Positions 35,422-44,719 are shown, counted from the stretch's first letter. The stretch is DNA of 64,000 nucleotides from REEB95 sp035934995 (GCA_035934995.1 DASYXI010000011.1:1-64000); one strand, 5' to 3'. The notes: generated by a model not told the origin, from the letters alone. Made by a program: numbers and translations.

Positions 35422-35722
35422 ACAGGGAACGGCGGCGGGAAAGAGGATGGGACCGCGGCAATGGACCACGCCAGCGCCAAGTTGCACAACGCTGTCACAA
35501 TCTGTGGATAGCTTTGTGGACAAGCTTCCGGACAAATTTCTGGCGCTGTCGGATCGCCGAAGAGATAAAACCGTTTCCCAACTCGCCTGCGACGGGATGC
35601 CGCAGCCTACAAGCCAGACGGTTGCACGACTCAACCATTCCGGTCGGCGATTTGACGGCGCCCGCCGCCACGGCCGATAGTAGCCCTTGCCTTCTTCCAC
35701 ACCGACCGCAAGGGTTTCCGCC
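35422..35722. other. 301-base spacer with two DnaA-box-like sites
   Basis: No credible gene fills this spacer. Two near-matches to the DnaA box lie close together at 35503-35511 and 35515-35523; on the minus strand they read TTGTCCACA and CTATCCACA, each 8 of 9 to TTATNCACA, three bases apart. The rest shows no clear hairpin terminator or promoter. The 3' end holds AAGGG (35710-35714), the ribosome-binding site for the aminotransferase gene. Confidence 0.4.
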
Positions 35723-37117
35723 ATGCAGCGAGGCAACTCCGCCGCCAGCCGCGATATCGCCTTCCATCTGCACCCCTATTCCAACCATCGCCGGCTGGAG
35801 CGCCAGGGCGAGTTGCTGGTGACCGAGGGCAAAGGCGTCCGGGTCAAGGACGAAGCCGGCAAGGAATACATCGAAGGCTGCGCCGGTCTGTGGTGCACGT
35901 CGCTCGGCTTCGGCGAGGAACGCTTGATCGAGGCGGCGGCGCGGCAGATGCGCAAGCTCAGCTTCTATCATTCGTTCCACCACAAATCGCACGACGTTGT
36001 GGCCGAACTGGCCGAGCGGCTGGTTGCCATGATGCCGGTGAAGATGTCGCACGCGTTCTTCAACAACTCGGGCTCTGAGGCGAACGACACCGCCGTCAAG
36101 ATCGTCTGGTATTACAACAATGCGCGCGGCCGTCCGCGCAAAAAGAAGATCATCGCCCGCTTCAAGAGCTATCACGGCGTCACCGTAGCGAGCGCGAGCC
36201 TATCGGGCCTGCCGAACAACCACCGCTCGTTCGATCTGCCGATCGCCAATATTCGGCACACGGATTGCCCGCATCACTATCGCTTCGCCCACGCCGGCGA
36301 AAGCGAGGAGGATTTCGCGACGCGGCTGGCGGAGAACCTCGACCTGATGATCCAGCGCGAGGATCCCGAGACCGTCGGCGCTTTCATCGCCGAGCCGGTG
36401 ATGGGCGCCGGCGGCGTCATCGTGCCGCCACGCACCTATTACGAAAAAATCCAGAAGGTGCTGAAAAAGCACGACGTGTTGTTTATCGCCGACGAGGTCA
36501 TCACCGGCTTCGGCCGCACCGGCAAGATGTTCGGCACCGAGGCGTTCGACCTCAAGCCCGACATCATCACCGTCGCCAAGGCGCTGTCGTCGGCCTATCT
36601 GCCGATTTCGGCGACCGTGGTCAGCGAACCGATCTATCAGGCGCTGGCCGATGAGAGCGACAAGATCGGCATCTTCGCGCACGGCTATACCTATTCGGGC
36701 CATCCGGTGTGCTGCGCCGTGGCGATCGAAACGCTCAAGATCTACGAGGAGCGCGACATCATCGGCCACGTTCAGAAGGTGGCGCCGCGGCTTCAGAACG
36801 GATTGCGCCAGCGCTTCGCCAACCACCCGCTGGTCGGCGAAATCCGCGGCCTCGGCCTCGTCGCGGGCGTCGAGCTGGTGGCCGACAAGACGACCAAGAC
36901 ACCGTTCGACCCCGGTCAGGGCGCGGGCAACATCCTGACCGCGGAAACCAACAAGCACGGCCTGATTCTGCGGCAGATCGGCGACGCCCAAGCCTTCGCG
37001 CCGCCGCTGGTGATCAGCGAAGCCGACATCGATGAAATGCTCGACCGGTTCGGCAAGGCGCTGGACGACACCACGGCGCGGCTTTCACCGCGACAACGGG
37101 CCTCATTGCGGGCCTGA
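35723..37117 (+). CDS. class III aminotransferase (omega-amino acid:pyruvate type)
   Basis: The 464-aa protein has the fold type I class III pattern: NNSGSEANDTAVKIVWYYN (cofactor phosphate), EPVMGAGGVIVPP, IADEVITGFGRTG and the Schiff-base lysine at about 286 (VAKALSSAYLP). Relatives transfer amino groups from omega-amino acids, putrescine, taurine or amines to pyruvate. The start at 35723 has AAGGG eight bases upstream. hemA follows on the same strand, but with its own promoter overlapping the end of this gene. Confidence 0.92.
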   Translation: MQRGNSAASRDIAFHLHPYSNHRRLERQGELLVTEGKGVRVKDEAGKEYIEGCAGLWCTSLGFGEERLIEAAARQMRKLSFYHSFHHKSHDVVAELAERLVAMMPVKMSHAFFNNSGSEANDTAVKIVWYYNNARGRPRKKKIIARFKSYHGVTVASASLSGLPNNHRSFDLPIANIRHTDCPHHYRFAHAGESEEDFATRLAENLDLMIQREDPETVGAFIAEPVMGAGGVIVPPRTYYEKIQKVLKKHDVLFIADEVITGFGRTGKMFGTEAFDLKPDIITVAKALSSAYLPISATVVSEPIYQALADESDKIGIFAHGYTYSGHPVCCAVAIETLKIYEERDIIGHVQKVAPRLQNGLRQRFANHPLVGEIRGLGLVAGVELVADKTTKTPFDPGQGAGNILTAETNKHGLILRQIGDAQAFAPPLVISEADIDEMLDRFGKALDDTTARLSPRQRASLRA

Positions 37118-37142
37118 CGCGGAACCCGTAAGCATCTATAAT
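37114..37142 (+). promoter_or_regulatory. candidate hemA promoter
   Basis: CTGACG (37114-37119), 17 bases and a perfect TATAAT (37137-37142) lie just before hemA. The -35 overlaps the stop codon of the upstream aminotransferase. An inverted repeat ATCTA (37134-37138) / TAGAT (37146-37150) straddles the -10 and could be an operator. Transcription would start about 30 bases before the hemA ATG. Confidence 0.5.
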
Positions 37143-37177
37143 TGTTAGATAGTTTGACAGAAGGACGCTCTACTGCG

Positions 37178-38383
37178 ATGGATTTCGAGGCCTTCTTCAA
37201 GACCCGGCTCGATGCATTGAAGGCCGAAGGCCGTTATCGCGTGTTCGCCGACATCGCGCGCCGCGCCGGCGCGTTCCCGCGCGCCCGCGACCATAGGTAT
37301 GGCCGCGACATCACCGTCTGGTGCTCGAACGACTATCTCGGCATGGGTCAACATCCCGACGTGCTGGCGGCGATGCGCGACGCGCTGGACCAAACCGGCG
37401 CCGGCGCCGGCGGCACCCGGAATATCTCGGGCACGACGCACCACCATGTCGCGCTCGAACGCGAACTCGCTGAATTGCATCGCAAGCCGGCGGCGCTGGT
37501 TTTCACGTCGGGCTATGTCGCCAACGAAGCGGCGCTGGCGACGCTCGGCTCGCAATTGCCCGGCTGCATCATTTTTTCCGACGCGCTGAACCATGCGTCG
37601 ATGATCCAAGGCATCCGACACAGCCGCGCCGAAAAGGTGATCTTCAATCACAACGATCCGGCGGATCTGGAACGGCTGCTGAAGGCGGCGGACGCTTCGC
37701 GTCCCAAGCTGGTCGCGTTTGAGTCGGTCTATTCGATGGACGGCGACATCGCGCCGATTGGAGAGCTTTGCGAAGTCGCAAAGCGGTATGGAGCGCTCAC
37801 CTATCTCGATGAGGTGCATGCCGTCGGCCTTTATGGCGCGCGCGGCGCCGGTGTCGCCGAGCGCGATGGTGTGATGGATCGCGTCGATCTCATTCAGGGC
37901 ACGCTCGCCAAGGCCTTCGGCCTGATGGGCGGCTATATCGCCGCCTCGGCGGCGCTGGTCGATTTTCTCCGCAGCTACGCGCCGGGCTTCATTTTCACGA
38001 CGGCAATGCCGCCGGCAATCGCCGCCGGCGCCGTCGCCAGCATCCGCTATGTCAAAGGCGCCGCCGAGTTGCGCCAACGCCACCAGGAACGCGCCGCGCG
38101 CCTGAAACAGCGCCTCGCCGCAGCGAAGCTGCCGGTGATGACGACCGACAGCCATATCGTGCCGGTGCTGATCGGCGACGCGCAGTTGTGCAAGCAGGCG
38201 GCGGACGATCTGCTCGAGCGCCACCGCATCTACGTCCAGCCGATCAATTATCCGACCGTGCCGCGCGGCGGCGAGCGGCTGCGCTTGACGCCGACGCCGC
38301 TTCATTCCGACGAAGACATCGAGACGCTGGTGACGGCACTGTCCGACGTCTGGTCACGCTTGCCGATTCGCCGCGTCGCCTGA
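37178..38383 (+). CDS. hemA: 5-aminolevulinate synthase
   Basis: ALAS condenses glycine and succinyl-CoA to 5-aminolevulinate, the first step of tetrapyrrole synthesis by the C4 (Shemin) route typical of alphaproteobacteria. The glycine-rich GAGAGGTRNISGT, the PLP-binding SVYSMDGDIAP and DEVHAVGLYG, and the Schiff-base lysine at about 245 (TLAKAFGLMGG) are all present. Length is 401 aa. AGAAGGA lies upstream of the ATG at 37178. Regulation by redox or haem is common for this gene; the dyad over the -10 could serve that role. Confidence 0.97.
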   Translation: MDFEAFFKTRLDALKAEGRYRVFADIARRAGAFPRARDHRYGRDITVWCSNDYLGMGQHPDVLAAMRDALDQTGAGAGGTRNISGTTHHHVALERELAELHRKPAALVFTSGYVANEAALATLGSQLPGCIIFSDALNHASMIQGIRHSRAEKVIFNHNDPADLERLLKAADASRPKLVAFESVYSMDGDIAPIGELCEVAKRYGALTYLDEVHAVGLYGARGAGVAERDGVMDRVDLIQGTLAKAFGLMGGYIAASAALVDFLRSYAPGFIFTTAMPPAIAAGAVASIRYVKGAAELRQRHQERAARLKQRLAAAKLPVMTTDSHIVPVLIGDAQLCKQAADDLLERHRIYVQPINYPTVPRGGERLRLTPTPLHSDEDIETLVTALSDVWSRLPIRRVA

Positions 38384-38405
38384 ACCGCTGCGTGGAACGC
38401 GCCCG

Positions 38406-38930
38406 GTGTTCCGCGACCAACCGCTGATTCCCGCCGAAGCGATCAAGCTGGCAGCGCTCGGCTTCCTCGCCGACGGCCCGCGACGCTATGGCGACCTTGC
38501 CGCCCAGGTCCGCCAATTCACCGGCCGCATCGCCGCGCCGTCGCTCGACCTCATGGGCACGTCGCTCGAGGCGCTGATCGTCGAAGGCCTGGCGGCGGCG
38601 AGCGAGGGCAAGGGCATGGCCGACAACGCGCAATTGAGCCTGACGCCAGCCGGCCTCACCGCCCTGGCGAATCTGTTGCAGGCGCGGCTCAAAGGACCGC
38701 TCGGCGACTTCACGCGACTCGCGCTGCTGCTCAAGCTGCGCTTCCTGCATCATCTCGGTCCGGCCGAGCGCGAAACCCAAATGGCGCACATCGCCGAAGC
38801 CGTCGGCGACGAAATCAACCGGCTCAACGACCTGCGCAGATCCGAAGCCGGCGCGCCGCAGCACTACCTCGACTGGCTCGATGCCGACATCGGCCAGCTC
38901 CAGGGCAAGCTGACGCGGCTAGAGCGATAA
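38406..38930 (+). CDS. PadR-like winged-helix protein
   Basis: The 174-aa product opens with AIKLAALGFLADGPRRYGDLAAQV, which resembles the first helix and turn of PadR or related winged-helix regulators, and ends with a long charged helix (HYLDWLDADIGQLQGKLTRLE). The start is a GTG without a strong ribosome-binding site. It follows hemA by 22 bases and may be cotranscribed. A role in controlling hemA is possible but not shown. Confidence 0.6.
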   Translation: MFRDQPLIPAEAIKLAALGFLADGPRRYGDLAAQVRQFTGRIAAPSLDLMGTSLEALIVEGLAAASEGKGMADNAQLSLTPAGLTALANLLQARLKGPLGDFTRLALLLKLRFLHHLGPAERETQMAHIAEAVGDEINRLNDLRRSEAGAPQHYLDWLDADIGQLQGKLTRLER

Positions 38931-38952
38931 GCGCGCGCTGTGCGGCCGAATT

Positions 38953-39693
38953 TCAGTAGAGGTGCTGCCCGCCGGTGACGAAAATTTCGGTGCCGGTGAC
39001 GTAAGCCGATTCCGGCGAGCATAGATAGAAAATCGTCGCCGCGACGTCCTCGGGCGTACCGAGACGATGCAACGGAATCCGCGGCAGCAGCACTTCGGTC
39101 TCGGGCGACAGCATCGCGGTCTCGATCTCGCCCGGCGCCACGGCGTTGACGCGGATGCCGAGCTCGGCGAACTCCACCGCCATCTCGCGCGTGAGCGCCG
39201 ACAGCGCCGCCTTGGATGTCGAATAGGCCGAGCCGGCGAACGGATGAACAGAGTGGCCGGCGATCGAGGTGACGTTGACGATCGTGCCGCGGCCCTTGCT
39301 CAAAGGACCGGCCAAACCGCGCGCCAGCATCACCGGCGTGAAGAAATTGAGCTGAAACACCTGACGCCAGTCGGCGAGATCGCCATTCAAGCAGCCGAGC
39401 CGCTCCTTGAAAGGCGTCTTGGGCGAAACGCCGGCGTTGTTCACCAACGCACTCAAAGGCGCGTCGCCCAGCTCTTGCAACACCGCGCCGATGAAGCCCT
39501 CAACCGCCTGCGTTTGCGAAAGATCGGCGGTGATGTGCTGCGTCCAATTGGGATCGCGCTTGCATTCCGGCGGTACCGCCTCACGCGACGAGGTGATGAC
39601 GCGCCAGCCGGCATCGCTGAAGCGCTTCACCGTCGCGTGGCCGATGCCGCGGCTCGCGCCGGTCAGCAGGATGGTTTTGTGTTCGGCGCTCAT
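38953..39693 (-). CDS. short-chain dehydrogenase/reductase
   Basis: The 246-aa SDR has the NAD(P)-binding TGASRGIGHA, the NNAGV motif and the catalytic YSTSK with an upstream serine (NVTSIAGHSV). The arginines near the start (SSREAVPPE after the second strand) lean to NADP. The C-terminus (GTEIFVTGGQHLY) is usual. The substrate is unknown. It ends 22 bases from the converging PadR-like gene. Confidence 0.93.
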   Translation of the reverse strand: MSAEHKTILLTGASRGIGHATVKRFSDAGWRVITSSREAVPPECKRDPNWTQHITADLSQTQAVEGFIGAVLQELGDAPLSALVNNAGVSPKTPFKERLGCLNGDLADWRQVFQLNFFTPVMLARGLAGPLSKGRGTIVNVTSIAGHSVHPFAGSAYSTSKAALSALTREMAVEFAELGIRVNAVAPGEIETAMLSPETEVLLPRIPLHRLGTPEDVAATIFYLCSPESAYVTGTEIFVTGGQHLY

Positions 39694-39734
39694 GCGCCGA
39701 GATTAGGGGGCCGGCCGCACAAAGGAAAGCAAGC

Positions 39735-40661
39735 TCACCGTGTGTAGGCCGCGCGCGGCTCGCTGATGCCGGCGGGATCCTGGTGAATCATCACTTCGGC
39801 GCGCGGAAACGCCGCCAGGATCTTGGCCTCGACCTCGTCGGCGATGCGATGCGCCTGGGTCAACGGCAGGTTGCCGTCCATTTCGAGATGGATCTGGATG
39901 AACGAGACCGGTCCGGCGGCGCGCGTTTTCATGTCGTGCACCGCGCGCACCTCGGGATGCGCCAGCGCGATGGCGCGGATGCGCTCGCGCTCGGCATCGG
40001 GCAGTTCGCGGTCCATGAGTTGAACGATGGCACGGTTCGCGACCTGCCAGGCGCCCCAGATGATCCATAACGCGATCAAGCCGCCGAAAACCGGATCGAT
40101 CAGCACATAGCCGAATTCGACCGTCAGCAGCAGTGCCGCGATCACCGCCAGGTTGAGTACCAGGTCGGCGCGATAGTGGAAGGCGTCGACGCTGACCACC
40201 AGCGAGCCGGTGCGCTTGACCACCGAGCGCTGGTACAGCACCAGAACCAGAGTCGTCACGACGGCAAAGACCATCACCGCCAGGCCGGCCATCGTGTTGG
40301 TGATCGGCTGCGGATGGATCAGATGCTGGATCGCCTCGATCAGCAGCAGCAAAGCCGAGCCGGCGATGAACGCCGCCTGGCCGAGGCTCGCCAGCGGTTC
40401 GGCCTTCCCGTGGCCGAAGCGGTGCTCGCGGTCGGGCGGCACCAGCGCCTGGCGCACGGCGATCAAGTTCGCCAGCGACGCGGCGCCGTCGAGCAGCGAG
40501 TCAATGAGGCTCGATAGCAGACTGACCGAATTGGTCTCGACCCAGGCGCCGAGCTTGACTGCAACCAGCAACCCCGCGACCGAGATCGAAGCGTAAGTCG
40601 CGCGGCGCATCAACGTGCCGACGCGCTCCATCGATTCCTGGTTTGGAATCGCCGCGTTCAT
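39735..40661 (-). CDS. fieF: cation diffusion facilitator (FieF-type metal exporter)
   Basis: CDF proteins export Zn2+, Fe2+ or other divalent metals in exchange for protons. The 308-aa product has six membrane segments. The metal site of FieF is visible as DSLLD in helix 2 and HYRAD in helix 5, and the cytoplasmic domain (VRAVHDMKTRAAG to HQDP) follows. The ATG overlaps the pdxH stop by four bases, so the two genes are coupled. Which metal is carried is inference. Confidence 0.9.
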   Translation of the reverse strand: MNAAIPNQESMERVGTLMRRATYASISVAGLLVAVKLGAWVETNSVSLLSSLIDSLLDGAASLANLIAVRQALVPPDREHRFGHGKAEPLASLGQAAFIAGSALLLLIEAIQHLIHPQPITNTMAGLAVMVFAVVTTLVLVLYQRSVVKRTGSLVVSVDAFHYRADLVLNLAVIAALLLTVEFGYVLIDPVFGGLIALWIIWGAWQVANRAIVQLMDRELPDAERERIRAIALAHPEVRAVHDMKTRAAGPVSFIQIHLEMDGNLPLTQAHRIADEVEAKILAAFPRAEVMIHQDPAGISEPRAAYTR

Positions 40662-41245
40662 GGAAACAGCCTCTCGCTCCGCCAGCCTTTGCCGTCGCGA
40701 ATATAGGCCTCGCGATCATGCAGCCGGTGCGGGCCGAAGGTCCAGAACTCGAAATAATCCGGCGTCAGGCGATAGCCCGACCAGAACTCCGGCCGCGGCA
40801 CGGTCTTGCCGGCGAAGCGCGTTTCGGCCTCGCGGAACCGCGCCTCGAGCGCGGCGCGGCTGTCGACCGCTTGCGACTGGCGCGAGGCCCAGGCGGCGAG
40901 CTGGCTTTCGCGCGGCCGTGACGCGAAATAGGCGTCGGCCTCGGCCGGCGACACGGTTACGATCGCGCCTTCGACGCGCACCTGACGCGCCAGCGACTTC
41001 CAATGGAAGAGAAGCGCGGCACGCGGATTATCGGTGAGTTCGTTCGCCTTGCGGCTGCCGAAATTGGTGTAGAAGACGAAGCCCCGTTCGTCCGCCGCCT
41101 TGACGAGCACCATGCGCGCCGACGGCCTGCCGTCACGCGTCGCGGTCGCAAGCGTCGCCGCTTCGGGCTCGGATGGCTCTTTCGCCTTGGCGTCGGCGAA
41201 GATCCGCGCGAATTCCTGGAACGGTTGTGGAAACGGGATGGTCAC
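40658..41245 (-). CDS. pdxH: pyridoxamine/pyridoxine 5'-phosphate oxidase
   Basis: PdxH uses FMN and oxygen to form pyridoxal 5'-phosphate. The motifs RMVLVKAADERGFVFYTN, SRKANEL, FHWKSLARQVRVEG and the C-terminal FWSGYRLTPDYFEFW/RSERLFP are all present. The start is GTG 41245 with GAGGCAGCT before it; longer frames upstream lack family similarity. The product is 195 aa. It heads a two-gene unit with fieF. pdxA, which serves the same cofactor, lies at 59562. Confidence 0.95.
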   Translation of the reverse strand: MTIPFPQPFQEFARIFADAKAKEPSEPEAATLATATRDGRPSARMVLVKAADERGFVFYTNFGSRKANELTDNPRAALLFHWKSLARQVRVEGAIVTVSPAEADAYFASRPRESQLAAWASRQSQAVDSRAALEARFREAETRFAGKTVPRPEFWSGYRLTPDYFEFWTFGPHRLHDREAYIRDGKGWRSERLFP

Positions 41246-41303
41246 AGCTGCCTCGCGGCCGACACCATAGAGCCGCAGACCCCGGCTTTTCCACCCTGGG
41301 CAC

Positions 41304-41339
41304 GGAAAAAAGAAAGGCCCGGTGTAGGGTCCGGGCCTT
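41304..41339 (-). terminator. intrinsic terminator of the OmpA-family gene
   Basis: A perfect 9-base stem AAGGCCCGG (41314-41322) / CCGGGCCTT (41331-41339) with an 8-base loop is followed on the minus strand by TCTTTTTTCC. It lies 25 bases after the stop of the OmpA-family gene. Confidence 0.88.
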
Positions 41340-41364
41340 CCTTCGCGCTCCCCCCGTGTGATGC

Positions 41365-42465
41365 TTACGGGATAACGATCTCGACGCGCCGGTTTTGCGG
41401 TTCGCGCACGCCATTGGGCGTCGGCACGCGTGGATTGGCCTCGCCTTGCCACGTGACGCCGATGTCGGCATCCGGCACGCCAAGCTCGATCAACGCGTGG
41501 CGCACGGTTTCGGCGCGCGCTCGCGACAAGGCGAGATTGTAACGCGCCGAACCGGACGTATCGGTGTAGCCAGTCAGCGTGAGCTGGGTCTTGCCGTTCT
41601 GCTGGAACGCGGCGGCCGCGGCGGCGACCACGTCGTGCCCCTGCGGCGTCAGCGCGGCGCTGTTGAGATTGAAGAAGACGATATAGGTCAGCGGCGCCGG
41701 AGGCGGCGGTACCGCAGGAACCGGCTGCGCCACCGGCGGGCCGGCTTGCGGGTTCGGCTGATAGGCCGGCGGACCCGGCTGCACTTCGGGTGTCGGTTCC
41801 GGCACGCCGAAGTACCAGGTCAAGCTGGCGAGCACGTTGTGGCTTTCGTTCTTGAGACCGAGACGGCCACCGGGTGCATACGTGAACGACGGATCGACGG
41901 TGGCGAAATAGCGGTACTCGAGACCGAGCGCCAGATTGGGGAGGACCATGTAGTTGACGCCGAGGATCGGCTCATACGCGAAAACATTGTCGGATGAGTT
42001 GACCAAGGTCGAGCCGTTGGCGCGCACATTGTCGAGTGAGACATGCGACATGCCGACGCCGATGCCGATATAAGGAACAAAGGGCGTGCCGGTGCGCAAA
42101 TCCCACAAAGCCCGAACCATGCCCGACGTGTTCTTGACCGAGCCGGCCGCCGTGGTCGCCGCGACGTTGTTCACGTCGATGCTTTTAATGCCGGAATGAC
42201 TGAAATCGAGGCCGAGTTCGAGGCGCAGCTGATCGAGCTTCCAGCCGACCGCGCCGCCGACGACATAGCCCTCTTTCTGTTCGGTGGTGACCGTATTGCC
42301 GGTGGTGCTATTGCCGGTCATGTCGTTCATGTGCGACCAGCCGCCTTCGCCGCGGATGTAAGGACCATCGGGTCCGGTCCCCGGCGAACCGAAGGTTTGG
42401 GCGAAAGCCGGCGCGGCCAGCGCGCACAGCGCCAAGCTCAAAGCCGAAGCACGCACGAAATTCAT
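41365..42465 (-). CDS. OmpA-family outer membrane protein (beta-barrel plus OmpA C-terminal domain)
   Basis: After a signal peptide (MNFVRASALSLALCALAAPAFA) comes an eight-strand barrel-like domain (residues about 35-220, ending NVLASLTWYFG). A proline-rich linker follows, then the peptidoglycan-binding OmpA domain with TGYTDTSGSARYNLALSRARAETV and NRRVEIVI. It anchors the outer membrane to peptidoglycan. GAGGAGATC precedes the ATG and a strong terminator follows the stop, so it is a single-gene, probably highly expressed unit. Length is 366 aa. Confidence 0.94.
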   Translation of the reverse strand: MNFVRASALSLALCALAAPAFAQTFGSPGTGPDGPYIRGEGGWSHMNDMTGNSTTGNTVTTEQKEGYVVGGAVGWKLDQLRLELGLDFSHSGIKSIDVNNVAATTAAGSVKNTSGMVRALWDLRTGTPFVPYIGIGVGMSHVSLDNVRANGSTLVNSSDNVFAYEPILGVNYMVLPNLALGLEYRYFATVDPSFTYAPGGRLGLKNESHNVLASLTWYFGVPEPTPEVQPGPPAYQPNPQAGPPVAQPVPAVPPPPAPLTYIVFFNLNSAALTPQGHDVVAAAAAAFQQNGKTQLTLTGYTDTSGSARYNLALSRARAETVRHALIELGVPDADIGVTWQGEANPRVPTPNGVREPQNRRVEIVIP

Positions 42466-42675
42466 CGCGATCTCCTCACCGACGCAATTCGGGATTGCGA
42501 GCGGCGGGATTATTATGGTTAATCATGAAAACGGCAAGGATTTACTTATATCTGGACTGTAAAAACGTGTTTATATTGTTGTCTCTTTGAAGAAATACTT
42601 TACAGATACTGTACAGAACCCGATCAATATCCGACAGCGCGTCAAATCGGCCGACAGCGTCCGCGTGGGTGTCGG
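42466..42675. other. AT-rich spacer upstream of the OmpA-family gene
   Basis: About 150 bases (42500-42640) are much richer in A and T than the flanking genes. On the minus strand TATAAG and TATAAA are candidate -10 elements, but neither has a convincing -35 at the right distance. A CTGTACAG palindrome lies at about 42610. No terminator is clear for mepA. This is probably a strong porin promoter region. Confidence 0.3.
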
Positions 42676-43521
42676 CTACGGTGCCAGTGCCGCGCACGCT
42701 GCCGGTAACGGTGGCCGCGGCGGCGGCACGGTCGGTGGTGGCAGCTTGGGCTTGCTCAGCTCCAACGCCCACCAGGCGAAGATCGCCGGATCGCAGCCAT
42801 CACCGGCGACCACGGGCGGCTGCTGGACGCACAATGGCGAGCCGGCGGGACATTTCAGGCGCACATGGAAATGCGCCATGTGGGCGTACCACGGGTGGAC
42901 GCGGGCAAGCCAACGGCGATCGCCCTCGCCCGCGCCGCCATAGCCGCGGCACAGCGCCTGCTTAATTGCCGGATTGACGAAGATGCGATCGACGGTCGGA
43001 TCGCTTGCCGCCAGGCGCAGCAGCGTCACTTGGCGCGGGCCGAAGCGCGCCGGATCGATCGCGCTCTGGTCGGCCAGCACCATCGACGGCGGCTCGAGCG
43101 TCTCGCGCGCCGCGATGGGTAAACCCGGCACCGTGTCGAGCGTGAACCAAATATCCACGTCGACGCCGTTTTGGTGCGCTACGTGATGGGACGACATCGG
43201 CCCGCCGCGCGGCTGCGCCATGTCGCCGACATAGAAGACCGGCAAGCCGGCGGCGTGCGCTTTACGGCCGAGCCGCTCGACGAATTCGACCGTTTCTGGA
43301 TGGCCGAAATAGCGGTGCTCGCCCGGCCGCACCACCTCGAATCCCGGTCCCTCCCACGGCAGCGTCGCAGCGCCGGCGAGGCAGCCGTTCCAGGGTGCAC
43401 CGATCACCTGCGCCGGACCCGGTGCTGGCGCCAGGGTCGGGTCGCTCCGCGACGCGGCGTTGACCGGAACGCTCAGCAGCATCCCGATCGTGACAGTCGC
43501 TATCGATGCCGCGGCGCGCAT
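42676..43521 (-). CDS. mepA: penicillin-insensitive murein endopeptidase
   Basis: MepA is a periplasmic LAS-type zinc peptidase that cuts D-Ala-mesoDAP crosslinks in peptidoglycan. A signal peptide (RAAASIATVTIGMLLSVPVNA) is followed by the metal motifs SSHHVAHQNGVDVDIWF and HMAHFHVRL. Conserved cysteines (NGCLAG, QALCRGYG, RLKCPAG) match the disulfides of the family. The C-terminus has a proline-rich tail (LPPPTVPPPRPPLP). The start at 43521 has GAGAGG before it. It follows an MFS transporter gene at 40 bases on the same strand. Confidence 0.92.
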   Translation of the reverse strand: MRAAASIATVTIGMLLSVPVNAASRSDPTLAPAPGPAQVIGAPWNGCLAGAATLPWEGPGFEVVRPGEHRYFGHPETVEFVERLGRKAHAAGLPVFYVGDMAQPRGGPMSSHHVAHQNGVDVDIWFTLDTVPGLPIAARETLEPPSMVLADQSAIDPARFGPRQVTLLRLAASDPTVDRIFVNPAIKQALCRGYGGAGEGDRRWLARVHPWYAHMAHFHVRLKCPAGSPLCVQQPPVVAGDGCDPAIFAWWALELSKPKLPPPTVPPPRPPLPAACAALAP

Positions 43522-43561
43522 GATGGCCTCTCGGTTCGAGCCTCGGCGTCTCGGGCGCTCG

Positions 43562-44719
43562 TTAGCCATGCCGCTCGCGCCAGAAGCGCAGCACGATCGC
43601 CGCCAAGATCAATAGCATCACGACGACAATGGCGACGCATCCCGGCCAGCCAGCGCGGTCCCACGCATAACCCGGCAATACCGCACCGAGACTGCCGCCG
43701 ACGTAATAGCACGTGACGTACAGGCCGACCGCCGACGAGCGCGCACGCTGTGCCGAAACCGCGACCGACGCAGTGGCAGACGTCTGCACGATGAAGCCGC
43801 AACCGGCGCCGATCGCCAGGCCGGCGATGATCACCGCCAAACTGCCGGTCAAAGTCAGCAGCAAACCGCAGATCCAGATGCCGAGCACGCCGAGCACCAG
43901 AGGGCGGCGACCGAAGCGCCGTACCAGCCGTCCGGCGAGCGGTGTCGTCGCCACGCCGACCAGATAAACGAGGAAGATCGTACCGAGCGCGGCCGGGGAC
44001 AAATCGAACGGCGGCGCCGCAAGATGGAAATTCACGTAAGTGAAGGTGGCGACGAACGAGAACAGGACGCCGAAACCAACGGCGAAGATCGCGCCGAGCT
44101 GCGGATCGAGAACGTGATCGACGATGTGTCGCAAGGCGTGCATCGGGCCGGCGCTGGCGACGAATTGGCGCTCGCGGGGCATCAAGACAATGACGCCGGC
44201 GGCTGCCACCGCAGTCAAAACGGCAAGGCCCAGGAACGCGCCGCGCGTGCCGTAAGGCCCGACCAGAAGGCCGCAGAGGAACCGGCCGAAAAAGCCACCG
44301 AAGCAGCTGCCCGACAAATAGATGCCGGCGACGCCGGTCGCTTGTGCGGCGGGCACCTCGTCGCCGATATAAGCGACGGTCACGACGAAAATCGGCGGCA
44401 GCAGCAGACCCTGGACGAAACGCCAGAACACCATCGCCGACAGCGTGGTCGACAACGCGATCAACACCGTCGGCACGATGAGGGCGATCATGGCGGTGAC
44501 GATCACGCGTTTGCGTCCAATCAGGTCGGCGCCGGCGCCGGTGAACGGCGCGATGATCGCGACCGCCAAGGTGGTGGCGCTGATCATATGACTGGCGGCG
44601 CCCGCATCGACTCCGTAGAGGGTCCGGATGGTCGGCAGGATCGATTGCGGCGCGTACAGATCGACGAAGCTGCAGAAGCCGGCGAGCCAGACGGCGGCTG
44701 CCCGGGCGGGCGCTGTCAT
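43562..44719 (-). CDS. MFS transporter (YnfM/Bcr-like)
   Basis: The 385-aa protein has about twelve hydrophobic segments, the MFS motif A-like loop GADLIGRKRVIV after the second helix and RLVRRFGRRPLV in the second half. Relatives export drugs, arabinose or small metabolites by proton antiport. The first acidic residue in helix 1 (SFVDLYAPQSILP) is typical of the YnfM/NepI side of the family. Substrate is unknown. It is divergent from purM with 61 bases between starts. Confidence 0.9.
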   Translation of the reverse strand: MTAPARAAAVWLAGFCSFVDLYAPQSILPTIRTLYGVDAGAASHMISATTLAVAIIAPFTGAGADLIGRKRVIVTAMIALIVPTVLIALSTTLSAMVFWRFVQGLLLPPIFVVTVAYIGDEVPAAQATGVAGIYLSGSCFGGFFGRFLCGLLVGPYGTRGAFLGLAVLTAVAAAGVIVLMPRERQFVASAGPMHALRHIVDHVLDPQLGAIFAVGFGVLFSFVATFTYVNFHLAAPPFDLSPAALGTIFLVYLVGVATTPLAGRLVRRFGRRPLVLGVLGIWICGLLLTLTGSLAVIIAGLAIGAGCGFIVQTSATASVAVSAQRARSSAVGLYVTCYYVGGSLGAVLPGYAWDRAGWPGCVAIVVVMLLILAAIVLRFWRERHG

